This document shows, piece by piece, positions 7,702 through 16,047 of a stretch of 64,000 nt of DNA. Position numbers and translations under genes: made by a program. The stretch comes from Mucilaginibacter rubeus (GTDB lineage Bacteria; Bacteroidota; Bacteroidia; Sphingobacteriales; Sphingobacteriaceae). The first letter of the stretch is position 1; the number at the start of each line of letters is the position of its first letter. The notes beneath the pieces were generated by a model. It ran no database searches and was not told the origin of the DNA. It saw only the letters and a program-made list of their open reading frames with translations. The DNA lies in assembly GCF_014643835.1 (NCBI RefSeq), contig NZ_BMKD01000001.1, positions 620,001-684,000 on the forward strand, read 5' to 3'.

Positions 7702-8811
7702 ATGAAAATGAAAAAACTCATATACATACCTTTCCTGGTTTTACTGGCTGCATGCTCAAGTAAGCCCAAAGATAAAAAGGCCGAACTGGCCTATCTGCAA
7801 AAGCAACAATCGGATATCAATTCAAAAATAGCGAAGCTGCAGGCTGAAATGGGTACTACCGATTCGGTTAAAACAACTGATGTAAGTGTTACAGAAGTGA
7901 AAAATGGCAGTTTTACTAACTATGTACAGATCCAGGGTAAAATAGATGCGCAGGATAACGTTACTGCCTATCCGCAGGCATCGGCTGTTATTACTGCTAT
8001 TTACGTAAAACCAGGCCAGCATGTAACTAAAGGCCAGGTGTTAGCACAACTGGATAATAGTGTTATGCAACAAAATATAGCACAAGCCGAAGCACAGGTT
8101 AGCTTAAGCCAACAGTTGTTTGATCGTCAAAAAAACCTTTGGGATCAGAAAATTGGCACTGAAGTACAATATCTGCAAGCTCAAACCGCATTGCAAAGCA
8201 ATCAGAAAGCTTTGGCTTCCTTAAAAAGGCAATCGGGTTTATACCGCATCATATCGCCAATTTCTGGTACCGTAGATCAAATGGACCTGAAACTCGGACA
8301 GGGTGCCACGCCGGGGCAAACAGGGATCCGTATTGTGAATGCCGATGTTTTAAAAGTTAAGGCCGATGTCCCTGAATCATATGCAAGTAGCGTAAATACC
8401 GGTAACGATGTCAAAATATTAATTCCGGATGCTAAGGACTCGTTGGTTACTAAAGTTACTTTTGCGGCCAAAGCCATCGACCCAACATCGCGTAGTTTCG
8501 GTGTGGAGGTCAAATTACCTCAGCGCAGCACACTTCGCCCTAATATGACTGCAATTTTAAAAATTGCTGATTATTCAAAAACAAATACCATAGCAGTACC
8601 GGTTAAAGCTATACAGAAATCAGAGAATGGCGACCATGTTTTTGTTAATCAGAATGGTATTGCCAAACAGGTGAATGTAAAATCGGGTGTTACCTATGGT
8701 GGCCAAACAGAGATATTATCAGGCTTAAAAGCCGGCGACCAGCTGGTTGTTGAAGGTGCAACTGAAATAGAAGACGGCGATAAGATCAAAGTTGTTCAGT
8801 CGGCCAATTAG
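7702..8811 (+). CDS. RND efflux periplasmic adaptor (membrane fusion lipoprotein)
   Basis: A 369-residue adaptor that bridges the inner-membrane RND pump and the TolC-type channel. It has a lipoprotein signal (IPFLVLLAACSS, lipobox LAAC), then a short coiled coil, a lipoyl/barrel-sandwich segment (ITAIYVKPGQHVTKGQVLAQ), an alpha hairpin (about residues 115-165), the second lipoyl half (ISPISGTVDQMDL) and a beta-barrel/MP-proximal C-terminal part. Tightly placed between tolC (24 bases) and the pump gene (25 bases). Substrate unknown. Confidence 0.93.
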   Translation: MKMKKLIYIPFLVLLAACSSKPKDKKAELAYLQKQQSDINSKIAKLQAEMGTTDSVKTTDVSVTEVKNGSFTNYVQIQGKIDAQDNVTAYPQASAVITAIYVKPGQHVTKGQVLAQLDNSVMQQNIAQAEAQVSLSQQLFDRQKNLWDQKIGTEVQYLQAQTALQSNQKALASLKRQSGLYRIISPISGTVDQMDLKLGQGATPGQTGIRIVNADVLKVKADVPESYASSVNTGNDVKILIPDAKDSLVTKVTFAAKAIDPTSRSFGVEVKLPQRSTLRPNMTAILKIADYSKTNTIAVPVKAIQKSENGDHVFVNQNGIAKQVNVKSGVTYGGQTEILSGLKAGDQLVVEGATEIEDGDKIKVVQSAN

Positions 8812-8836
8812 TTATTAATCAATTGATCTGTTCATT

Positions 8837-11800
8837 ATGAAAGATGTAAAAAAAGAATTTGGCCCTTCAAGCTGGGCCATTGATAACAAAACAGCCATTT
8901 ACGTGCTCATGTTCCTGATCACTGCGCTGGGGCTGATAAGTTATAACCGTTTACCAAAGGAAAACTTCCCGGACATAGCGCAATCAAAGGTGTTTGTCAC
9001 AACACAGTTTCTGGGGCAATCACCGCAAAATATTGAAAATTTGGTAACCAGGCAAATCGAAAAACGCCTGAAATCATTAAAAGGTTTAAAAAAGGTAACA
9101 TCTAATTCAATTCAAAACGCTTCGGTAATTACTGCGGAGTTCAATGCTGATATTGATATAAAAGATGCGAAAACAGATGTTAAGGAAGCTGTTGATAAAG
9201 CGAAGCAGGATCTTCCGCAAGGAGATCCAAATCTTAAGGAATCGACCATTTCAGATATTAATGTGGCTGATATCCCTATCCTTTATATAAATATATCGGG
9301 TAATTACGACCTCAAAAAGCTTAAAGAATATGCAGACGCGTTAAAAGATGAAATAGAAGGATTTAAAGAAATCTCTAAAGTAGACGAGGTGGGCGCATTG
9401 ACTCCAGAAATTCAAATAAATGTCGATATCAATAAAATGGCTGCCGCGCAGCTTACCTTCAATGATATTACTACAGCTGTAGGAAACGAAAATATATTAG
9501 CTTCTACGGGCACAGTGAAAACAGATGGAGTACGACGTACCATTGATATCAAGCAGGATTTTAAAAATGCTGATGAAGTAAAAGCAATGGTAATCAGGAA
9601 CCCTAAAGGACAGCCAATATATCTTAGGGATATTGCGGAAGTGAAGGATTCATTTCTTGAGCAGGAAAGCTATGCTCGTTTGAAAACTAATGCCAACCCT
9701 AATTTTAAAAATGTAATTACTCTTAATGTAAGTAAAAGGGCGGGGGAAAACTTGATAGAAGCCTCAGACAAAATCAACGACCTGATCAAACTTAAGCAGA
9801 AGACAGTATTTCCCAAAGGATTAGATATTACAGTAACCGGGGATCAATCTGACAAAACCCGCACAACGTTAAACGACTTAATCAACACGATTGTTATTGG
9901 TTTTTTGCTGGTTACCGTTATCCTGATGTTTTTCATGGGCACAACCAATGCTATTTTCGTTGCGCTCTCGGTTCCGTTGTCATGCTTTATAGCCTTTTTG
10001 GTGATGCCTGCTATTGGCTTTACGCTCAATATGATCGTGTTGTTCTCGTTTTTGCTGGCGCTGGGTATTGTGGTAGATGATGCTATTGTGGTGATAGAAA
10101 ATACACACCGTATTTTTGCTAACGGAAAGGTTCCGATTAAGGAGGCCGCAAAAATGGCTGCAGGCGAGGTTTTCTTGCCAGTGTTTTCAGGGACCATGAC
10201 CACTTTGGCTCCATTTATACCATTGGCATTCTGGAATAGTTTGATTGGCCATTTCATGTTTTTCCTGCCTATAACACTGATCATTACTTTGTTGGCATCG
10301 TTGGTGGTAGCCTATATCTTTAACCCTGTATTTGCGGTTGATTTTATGAAACCTCATCATGATGGTGAGCATGATAACCCTAAGTTTGACAGGCCTACAA
10401 AAAGGGCTATGATATTTTTGGCCATCGCTGCGGTAATCGGTTACTTGATCAATATTGGTTTTGGCAACCTGATGGTGCTGATCATGGTATTATATCTGAT
10501 CAATCATTTCTTCCTGCTGCGGATTATTGACAAATTTCAGAAAAACGCCTGGCCCAAATTTCAAAATTGGTATGCCAAATGGCTTGAACGCGCTGTCCGC
10601 AGACCAGTAACCGTTTTGGTAGGAACCATTGGCTTATTCGGTTTTGCTATTTTCCTGATGGCAGTACGAGGAAAGACTCCGGAGTTTTTTCCTTCCGGCG
10701 ACCCTAACTTTGCATACGTCTATATTACTTTGCCTATCGGTACCGATCAAGCTTATACTAATGAAGTAACCAGGCAGATAGAAAAAAAGGTTGCAACAGT
10801 TGTTGAGCCCGATAAGGATATTGTGTCGTCAGTTATTTCAAATGTTACAAAGGGAGTAAATGATCCCACAGATGAAGACCAAAGTGACTACCAGAATAAA
10901 GGCAAAATAACAGTTGCTTTTGTTGAGTTTGGTAAGCGAAACGGAAAAGATACTAAAGCAATACTCAAACGTATACGTGAAGCTGTACAAGGTGTCCCTG
11001 GCGCTAAAATATCAGTAACCCAAGAAAATAGTGGCCCGCCTGTACAAAAGGATATAAGTATTGAAATTGTTGGTGATAATTTAGATACTTTGGTAGCGAC
11101 AGGCACGCGACTGAAAAATTATTTAGCAAAACAGAATATTGCTGGTATCGAAAATCTTATTGCCGACGTGCAAAGTGATAAGCCTGAAATAGTATTTGAT
11201 GTTGACCGTGAGCGTGCCAACAGGGAAGGAATATCGTCCGGGCAGATTACTGATAATTTGGCAACCGCTATTTTTGGAAAAAAAGCAGCTGATTTTAGAA
11301 ATACTAAAGAGGATGATTATCAAATAAAAGTAAGAGCGCTCGAAGATCAGCGAGGCAGTATTGATGAGATCAAAAACTTAAAAATAACCTATCGCGATAT
11401 GGCAATGAATGGAACAATACGCCAGGTGCCAATATCAGCTTTCACTGATGTACGTTATACAACTACGTACAGCAATATCAGGCGTAAACAGCAACGCAGG
11501 GTTTTAACACTTGGCTCAAATGTTATTAAGCCTAACAACCCTAATGATGTTAACGCCAATATTTTAAAAGCTATTAATAACTTCAAAAAGCCGGATAACG
11601 TTATCATACGCCAGGGTGGTGGCCAGGAAGACCAAATGGAAGCCATGACATTCCTGCTTTCTGCCCTTGGTGTGTCATTTGGACTTATTCTTGTTATTTT
11701 AATGATCCAGTTTAACTCTATTGGCAAAACGCTTATTATTATCAGCGAGATCCTCTTTAGTATTATTGGTGTGTTGCTGGGGGTTAGCGTATTTGGCATG

Positions 11801-12259
11801 ACCATGTCTATCGTAATGACAGGTATTGGTATCATCGCGCTGGCAGGTGTGGTTGTTCGTAACGGGATTTTATTGGTTGAGTTTACCGATATGCTGTTGG
11901 AGCAGGGGGTAAGCATCCACGATGCGGTGGTTGAAGCCGGTCATACCCGTATGACTCCTGTATTGTTAACCGCAACAGCTGCTATTTTAGGTTTAATACC
12001 GCTGGCAGTTGGTTTCAATATCGATTTCGTTGGCTTGTTTACCCATTTTGCACCGCATATCCATTTTGGTGGTGATAACGTTGCTTTCTGGGGCCCATTA
12101 GCCTGGACAATGATCTTTGGTTTAGGTTTCGCTACCATCATTACATTGATCCTTGTACCTTGTTTATACCTCATCCGCTATAATCTTAAAGCAAGGCTGT
12201 TCGGTAAAAAATCGGTTGAAACCAAACATGTGGAGGTATTGGAAACAGAAACAGTTTAA
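8837..12259 (+). CDS. RND-family efflux permease (AcrB-like) with extended central linker
   Basis: The proton-driven inner-membrane pump, 1140 residues, longer than AcrB (about 1050). N-terminal TM1, large periplasmic loop, TM2-6 with the conserved TM4 segment GIVVDDAIVVIEN (proton-relay aspartates), a central linker, TM7, second loop and TM8-12. Two departures are visible. The linker between halves (about residues 523-566) carries an extra strongly hydrophobic stretch long enough for two more membrane helices. In TM10 the usual relay lysine is arginine (R1008 in GVVVRNGILLVEF). The last periplasmic loop has a His-rich HFAPHIHF segment. Third gene of the pump operon; a terminator follows. Confidence 0.93.
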   Translation: MKDVKKEFGPSSWAIDNKTAIYVLMFLITALGLISYNRLPKENFPDIAQSKVFVTTQFLGQSPQNIENLVTRQIEKRLKSLKGLKKVTSNSIQNASVITAEFNADIDIKDAKTDVKEAVDKAKQDLPQGDPNLKESTISDINVADIPILYINISGNYDLKKLKEYADALKDEIEGFKEISKVDEVGALTPEIQINVDINKMAAAQLTFNDITTAVGNENILASTGTVKTDGVRRTIDIKQDFKNADEVKAMVIRNPKGQPIYLRDIAEVKDSFLEQESYARLKTNANPNFKNVITLNVSKRAGENLIEASDKINDLIKLKQKTVFPKGLDITVTGDQSDKTRTTLNDLINTIVIGFLLVTVILMFFMGTTNAIFVALSVPLSCFIAFLVMPAIGFTLNMIVLFSFLLALGIVVDDAIVVIENTHRIFANGKVPIKEAAKMAAGEVFLPVFSGTMTTLAPFIPLAFWNSLIGHFMFFLPITLIITLLASLVVAYIFNPVFAVDFMKPHHDGEHDNPKFDRPTKRAMIFLAIAAVIGYLINIGFGNLMVLIMVLYLINHFFLLRIIDKFQKNAWPKFQNWYAKWLERAVRRPVTVLVGTIGLFGFAIFLMAVRGKTPEFFPSGDPNFAYVYITLPIGTDQAYTNEVTRQIEKKVATVVEPDKDIVSSVISNVTKGVNDPTDEDQSDYQNKGKITVAFVEFGKRNGKDTKAILKRIREAVQGVPGAKISVTQENSGPPVQKDISIEIVGDNLDTLVATGTRLKNYLAKQNIAGIENLIADVQSDKPEIVFDVDRERANREGISSGQITDNLATAIFGKKAADFRNTKEDDYQIKVRALEDQRGSIDEIKNLKITYRDMAMNGTIRQVPISAFTDVRYTTTYSNIRRKQQRRVLTLGSNVIKPNNPNDVNANILKAINNFKKPDNVIIRQGGGQEDQMEAMTFLLSALGVSFGLILVILMIQFNSIGKTLIIISEILFSIIGVLLGVSVFGMTMSIVMTGIGIIALAGVVVRNGILLVEFTDMLLEQGVSIHDAVVEAGHTRMTPVLLTATAAILGLIPLAVGFNIDFVGLFTHFAPHIHFGGDNVAFWGPLAWTMIFGLGFATIITLILVPCLYLIRYNLKARLFGKKSVETKHVEVLETETV

Positions 12260-12281
12260 AATAGAGAGCCATTAGTAACAC

Positions 12282-12317
12282 AAACAGCCGCGGTCGAAAG
12301 ATTGCGGCTGTTTTGTT
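12282..12317 (+). terminator. Rho-independent terminator of the RND operon
   Basis: AAACAGCCGC (12282-12291) pairs with GCGGCTGTTT (12304-12313) across a 12-base loop, followed by TGTTTT. It lies 22 bases after the pump stop codon. Confidence 0.85.
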
Positions 12318-12347
12318 TTATGACAGTTTTTTAAATAAAACATAATA

Positions 12348-12890
12348 ATGTATTTATGGTTCTTTATGCAAACGTTTATCACAGCCATGAAACTTGAAAT
12401 ATCAAAACCGCTTTGGCCGGTAATAGGCCTTGGTACATTAGCCGGTATGCGTACCTTATCTGCCCCTGTTGTAACAACGCATGTATTAAGTCATCATCCA
12501 TCAAAGCAACTTGAAAAATCACCGCTAAGGTTCATGCAATCAACAACCGTGGCTGCTGTTTTAAAGATCTTATCGGTTACTGAAGTTATTGCGGATAAAT
12601 TACCTTCAACTCCAAACCGTATAGAACCCACCGGGTTAGCGGCAAGGGGGCTATCAGGTGCTTTGGCCGGCGCAAGTATTTACAAAGCTGTTGGCGGTAA
12701 AGCATTAACCGGAGCACTGATAGGAGGGGCAGTGGCAATAGCAGCCACCTACGGAAGCTACTTCCTGCGAAAAAACACAGTTAAGGCAAATCATATTGCC
12801 GATCCATTAATTGGCGCGATTGAAGATGCTTTGGTAATAGGATCGGGTTTTGGCTTAAGCAAGCTGATTTATGCCCCGGTTGCAGGCTGA
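12348..12890 (+). CDS. DUF4126-type membrane protein
   Basis: A 180-residue protein with hydrophobic, glycine-rich segments: PVIGLGTLAGMRTLSAPVV, LAARGLSGALAGASIYKAVG, ALTGALIGGAVAIAATYGSY and a C-terminal AIEDALVIGSGFGLSKLIY. This pattern matches the DUF4126 family of small membrane proteins of unknown function. The start could be ATG 12348, 12366 or 12390; the conserved part begins at the last, so the first 14 residues are uncertain. Its 3' end overlaps the 3' end of the convergent MscS gene by 22 bases. Confidence 0.7.
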   Translation: MYLWFFMQTFITAMKLEISKPLWPVIGLGTLAGMRTLSAPVVTTHVLSHHPSKQLEKSPLRFMQSTTVAAVLKILSVTEVIADKLPSTPNRIEPTGLAARGLSGALAGASIYKAVGGKALTGALIGGAVAIAATYGSYFLRKNTVKANHIADPLIGAIEDALVIGSGFGLSKLIYAPVAG

Positions 12891-13996
12891 ACATATTTTT
12901 CAAGTTCTCCCAGGTTACTGATCTCATTACGCGATCGGGGCAGGCTGTCAGGATAGTTCTTTTGAATAAAGGTTACCAGGTTTTCGCGGATATAGCAGCG
13001 CAGGTCAAAAGCATCTGATGAGGTTCGGGAGCTCATTAACACCCTGATCTCAATGGTATGTTCTTTAACATCAGTTACCTGTACTACTTTAACCCGTTTA
13101 TCCCATAAGTTTGATTTAACTATCAGACGTTCAAATTCTTCGCGTATAGCATCAATAGGGGCGGTATGGTCCATGTATAAAAATACGGTGCCCAAAATGT
13201 CGGCAGATGTCCTTGTCCAGTTCTGAAAGGGTTTTTGAATAAAGTAATTGATGGGAAGTATCAGCCTACGTTCGTCCCAGATCTTTAAAACCACATAAGT
13301 AAGCGTGATCTCTTCTACGCGCCCCCATTCGCCCTCTACAACCAAAACATCATCAATACGAATAGGCTGAGTAAACGCTATCTGGAAGCCGGCCAGCAAA
13401 TTACCTAATGAGCTCTGTGCTGCAAACCCAACTATGATACCGCCTATACCAACGCCGGTAAGTAAACCGGTACCTATCTTGCGCATACTTTCAAAACTGA
13501 GCAAGATAATGGCAATTGTTAAAAAGATGATGGTCACTACAATGATCTTACGGATAAACTGGATTTGGGTGCGTACCTTACGTTCCTTCAGGTTATCCAC
13601 TTTATTAAGGTCGTAAGTGTGATAGATGTAATCTTCCAGGATCCTTACCGAACGTACAAGCAGGCCCGCGAAAGATATGGTAAGTAAAATCTCAAAAGTT
13701 TTGTCAAGAGGTTTGTAATAAACCGGATTCATTCGCATTAATGGCGAAAGGATATTGAATAGAAACAGTGGGATGAAATAAGCTACAGCCGGCCCAAGGT
13801 TAACCAGTATCGATCTTAAGATTGAGTAGGATGTATCTGCTTTTTTTGCATAAAATTTAAATAGACAGGTTATTATGAATTTTATAATAAGGCCAACAAG
13901 TACGGCTACCAGCGCGATGATCAGGTTCCAGGCAAATGACGGTATGCGCTGTGAAAATGTAAGCAGGTCGGGGGGTAAGCTGTTTTCAATATTCAT
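12869..13996 (-). CDS. MscS-family mechanosensitive ion channel
   Basis: A 375-residue small-conductance mechanosensitive channel that would release solutes on hypo-osmotic shock. There are four or so N-terminal membrane segments. The pore helix and beta domain follow, with GVGIGGIIVGFAAQSSLGNL and GFQIAFTQPIRIDDVLVVEG, the classical MscS glycine/alanine-packed TM3 and SNLF-like region, then the cytoplasmic alpha/beta cage (RRLILPINYFIQKPFQNWTR). Convergent with the DUF4126 gene and overlapping its end by 22 bases. Confidence 0.92.
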   Translation of the reverse strand: MNIENSLPPDLLTFSQRIPSFAWNLIIALVAVLVGLIIKFIITCLFKFYAKKADTSYSILRSILVNLGPAVAYFIPLFLFNILSPLMRMNPVYYKPLDKTFEILLTISFAGLLVRSVRILEDYIYHTYDLNKVDNLKERKVRTQIQFIRKIIVVTIIFLTIAIILLSFESMRKIGTGLLTGVGIGGIIVGFAAQSSLGNLLAGFQIAFTQPIRIDDVLVVEGEWGRVEEITLTYVVLKIWDERRLILPINYFIQKPFQNWTRTSADILGTVFLYMDHTAPIDAIREEFERLIVKSNLWDKRVKVVQVTDVKEHTIEIRVLMSSRTSSDAFDLRCYIRENLVTFIQKNYPDSLPRSRNEISNLGELEKYVQPATGA

Positions 13997-14174
13997 AGCA
14001 AGGCAAATGTTTTCTACAGTAAAATAGTTGGAATGTAAAATTGTTTTAGCAAATGCCGCGGTACCGGGTGTTGTTACATATGTTTAATGAATTTTTGATA
14101 GTTTTGTTAAAAAAGTCAGGAAATCGATTGTCTTAACTTTTTGTTTACCTGTTTAAATAAAACTTAACGAGCAC

Positions 14175-14792
14175 ATGGCAGCAGTGAATGACCAGCAGGA
14201 TATTAAAAGAGAGAAAATTTTAGAAGCCTCGCACCAGCGCTTTTTACATTACGGTTATTCAAAAACTACCATGAACGAAATAGCCGGCGACCTCTCTATG
14301 TCAAAGGCCCTGCTTTATTATTATTTCCCGGATAAAAGCCAGTTGTACATTGCTGTAATGCGTAAGCTTGCTACTGATTATCTTAAAACACTTGAAAACA
14401 GGCTAAATACATTTACCAATTTAAAAGAAGCTTTCACCTTCCAGGTAAATACCCATCATGAGTTTATAGTAAACAATTATAACTTTTTTGATTTTTTCAG
14501 GCTTAACGAACAAAACCTCCCCGAAACCATTTGGCAAATAGTTAGCGAAGTTCACAGTGCCGAGCTAAACTTGTTAAGCAATGCTATTAAATCGGAAGTT
14601 GAAAAAGGAGCCATTAAGCCTGTAGAAAATCCTGACGAAGTTGTTGATGTATTGATGGATGCTTTGCACGGCATCAGGGTGGGGGCGATATCTCAAAAGA
14701 AAACTAACTTTCCGCGCAAGGAACACCTGGAAGAAATTCATCATAAAAAACTACTCCTGCTTGATATTTTTATCAAAGGATTGATGTACTAA
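14175..14792 (+). CDS. TetR/AcrR-family transcriptional regulator
   Basis: A 205-residue regulator with an N-terminal HTH: REKILEASHQRFLHYGYSKT followed by TMNEIAGDLSMSKALLYYYF (residues about 12-50). The C-terminal part is helical and acidic. No efflux or enzyme gene follows in the same direction, so the target is not evident. Next downstream come a palindromic element and possible small transcript (14861-15015), then a convergent OsmC gene. Target and ligand cannot be stated. Confidence 0.85.
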   Translation: MAAVNDQQDIKREKILEASHQRFLHYGYSKTTMNEIAGDLSMSKALLYYYFPDKSQLYIAVMRKLATDYLKTLENRLNTFTNLKEAFTFQVNTHHEFIVNNYNFFDFFRLNEQNLPETIWQIVSEVHSAELNLLSNAIKSEVEKGAIKPVENPDEVVDVLMDALHGIRVGAISQKKTNFPRKEHLEEIHHKKLLLLDIFIKGLMY

Positions 14793-14860
14793 AGTCATCT
14801 TAAGGTATAAATACTCCATACTGTCAGTTAGCCGTCAAATGAATTGGCTGTTAAATATTA

Positions 14861-14909
14861 TGGCTATTATTTATGGGTACATTTGTACTTACAAATAATT
14901 TAATAGCCA
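14861..14909. promoter_or_regulatory. Nested palindrome overlapping a TACATTTG promoter box
   Basis: An inner dyad ATTTGTA-CT-TACAAAT (14881-14896) is enclosed by TGGCTATT (14861-14868) and AATAGCCA (14902-14909). The box TACATTTG (14878-14885) fits the Bacteroidetes -7 consensus and overlaps the inner dyad. Either an operator over a promoter or a hairpin in RNA. Confidence 0.45.
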
Positions 14910-15015
14910 GGTAATTACCTCCCTGTTTAGTTATTTATAAAATACTTCTTTTTTAAGAGGTGATTGTTTTAGAGTGATTTAGCCTGCATAGCTTTTTGCC
15001 GTGCGGGCTTTTTTA
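14892..15015 (+). ncRNA. Candidate short orphan transcript
   Basis: A -7-like box (14878-14885) and a hairpin followed by a T-run (14981-15015) frame about 125 bases with no ORF of note, between the TetR gene and the convergent OsmC gene. The start is an estimate from the box. It could equally be the trailer of the TetR transcript. Confidence 0.25.
14981..15015 (+). terminator. Terminator hairpin
   Basis: AGCCTGCATAGC pairs with GCCGTGCGGGCT through one mismatch and G-T wobbles, followed directly by a run of T. It touches the end of the convergent OsmC gene. Confidence 0.65.
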
Positions 15016-15426
15016 TGGGTTGATATTTGTACGGATAGCAATATTGCCGGTCAATATTTTATGTACCGGGCATGCATTTGCTATTTTCAATAACCGGTCT
15101 CTTTGTTCGTCATTTACTTCACCTTTAAAGCTAATTTTAGTTTCAATGCGTGTACCACTTAAAGTCTTAAACATTTCAACATCGGCTTTAATTTCCTCTA
15201 TAGGCCACATTTTACGGTTAATGTACATGCGCAGGGTGATTGCAGTGCAGCTTGCGAGGCTCGCCAGTAACAAACTAAATGGGTTCATGCCTGTATTGCT
15301 GCCTTCGGCCTCAAGGGGTTCATCGGTTATAAGGCCATGCCCACCGCTGTTAACTACTGTTTGATATTGAGTGAGTCCTATAAGTGCAGTAGCTGTTTCT
15401 ATCAACTCAATTCCGGTTTCTTCCAT
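15013..15426 (-). CDS. OsmC-family peroxiredoxin-like protein
   Basis: A 137-residue OsmC/Ohr-superfamily protein, usually a thiol peroxidase acting on organic hydroperoxides. Both expected cysteines are visible: LASLASCTAITLRMY (first Cys) and NACPVHKILTGN (second Cys). A glutamate/arginine-bearing N-terminal strand region is also present. Length is normal. It is isolated from the other OsmC gene at 18321 and differs clearly from it, so they are old paralogues. Role in oxidative stress is inferred from family. Confidence 0.88.
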   Translation of the reverse strand: MEETGIELIETATALIGLTQYQTVVNSGGHGLITDEPLEAEGSNTGMNPFSLLLASLASCTAITLRMYINRKMWPIEEIKADVEMFKTLSGTRIETKISFKGEVNDEQRDRLLKIANACPVHKILTGNIAIRTNINP

Positions 15427-15463
15427 AAGGCGTTTAAATAGAGTATTGTTATTAATAAATTAA

Positions 15464-15499
15464 GCTTAGTCCTTAGTCCTAAGGCATGAGTTCTAAGTA
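15464..15499. repeat. Intergenic word repeat with palindrome
   Basis: The gap holds CTTAGTCCTTAGTCCTAAGG then GAGTTCTAAG, a repeated word, with CCTTAG-TC-CTAAGG (15471-15484) as a palindrome. It carries no ORF and resembles other word strings in this window. Confidence 0.5.
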
Positions 15500-15558
15500 T
15501 AGAAAAGCAAAAAAACAGATTGGCGACTTCCGACTCAATACTATCGACTTAATTTTCT

Positions 15559-15978
15559 TTATTCGGGTGTTTCATTAATATCAACCAGGTTCCAGTTCTT
15601 TTTCAGAAATTTGGGGCCGCCATTATATTTCAGTATCACTTCAAAATTGGTACGGTTTGTTTCACCCTGGCTATCTGTTGAAAGAACATACGATTTGATA
15701 ATAAAAACAGAGTCGGCCTTTTTGCCAAATTGATATCTGTCATCAGGAAAAGAGATATTTCCCGAACGTATGGTTGGGATTACAAATTCCTTCGCAATTT
15801 TATAAGCATCATCGGCATTAGGCATTTTGCTAAATGAAAGCACCTCCGTAACATCACCGGATATGGCAAACTTTACCATAATAAAAATAAATACTACACC
15901 AGCGATGATAATAGCGTAGACGCCTTTCATAGCGCGCTTTTTTTTTAGCTGCTTTTCTTTAAGATAAGTTTGAGTCAT
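15559..15978 (-). CDS. Membrane-anchored protein of unknown function
   Basis: A 139-residue protein with a very basic N-terminus (KEKQLKKKRAMK), one hydrophobic helix (GVYAIIIAGVVFIFIMVKFA, about residues 19-38) and an extracytoplasmic or cytoplasmic domain of about 100 residues with a pattern like NADDAYKIAKEFVIPTI and LKYNGGPKFLKKNWNL. I recognise no named family. It follows the SpmAB-fusion gene on the same strand after a 69-base gap and may be co-transcribed with it. Confidence 0.65.
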   Translation of the reverse strand: MTQTYLKEKQLKKKRAMKGVYAIIIAGVVFIFIMVKFAISGDVTEVLSFSKMPNADDAYKIAKEFVIPTIRSGNISFPDDRYQFGKKADSVFIIKSYVLSTDSQGETNRTNFEVILKYNGGPKFLKKNWNLVDINETPE

Positions 15979-16047
15979 TAGTTTATAAAGGGTGCGATAA
16001 AATTAGCAATTAATTTGATGAATAAACACCCCTTTGTTAAGCGGTAA

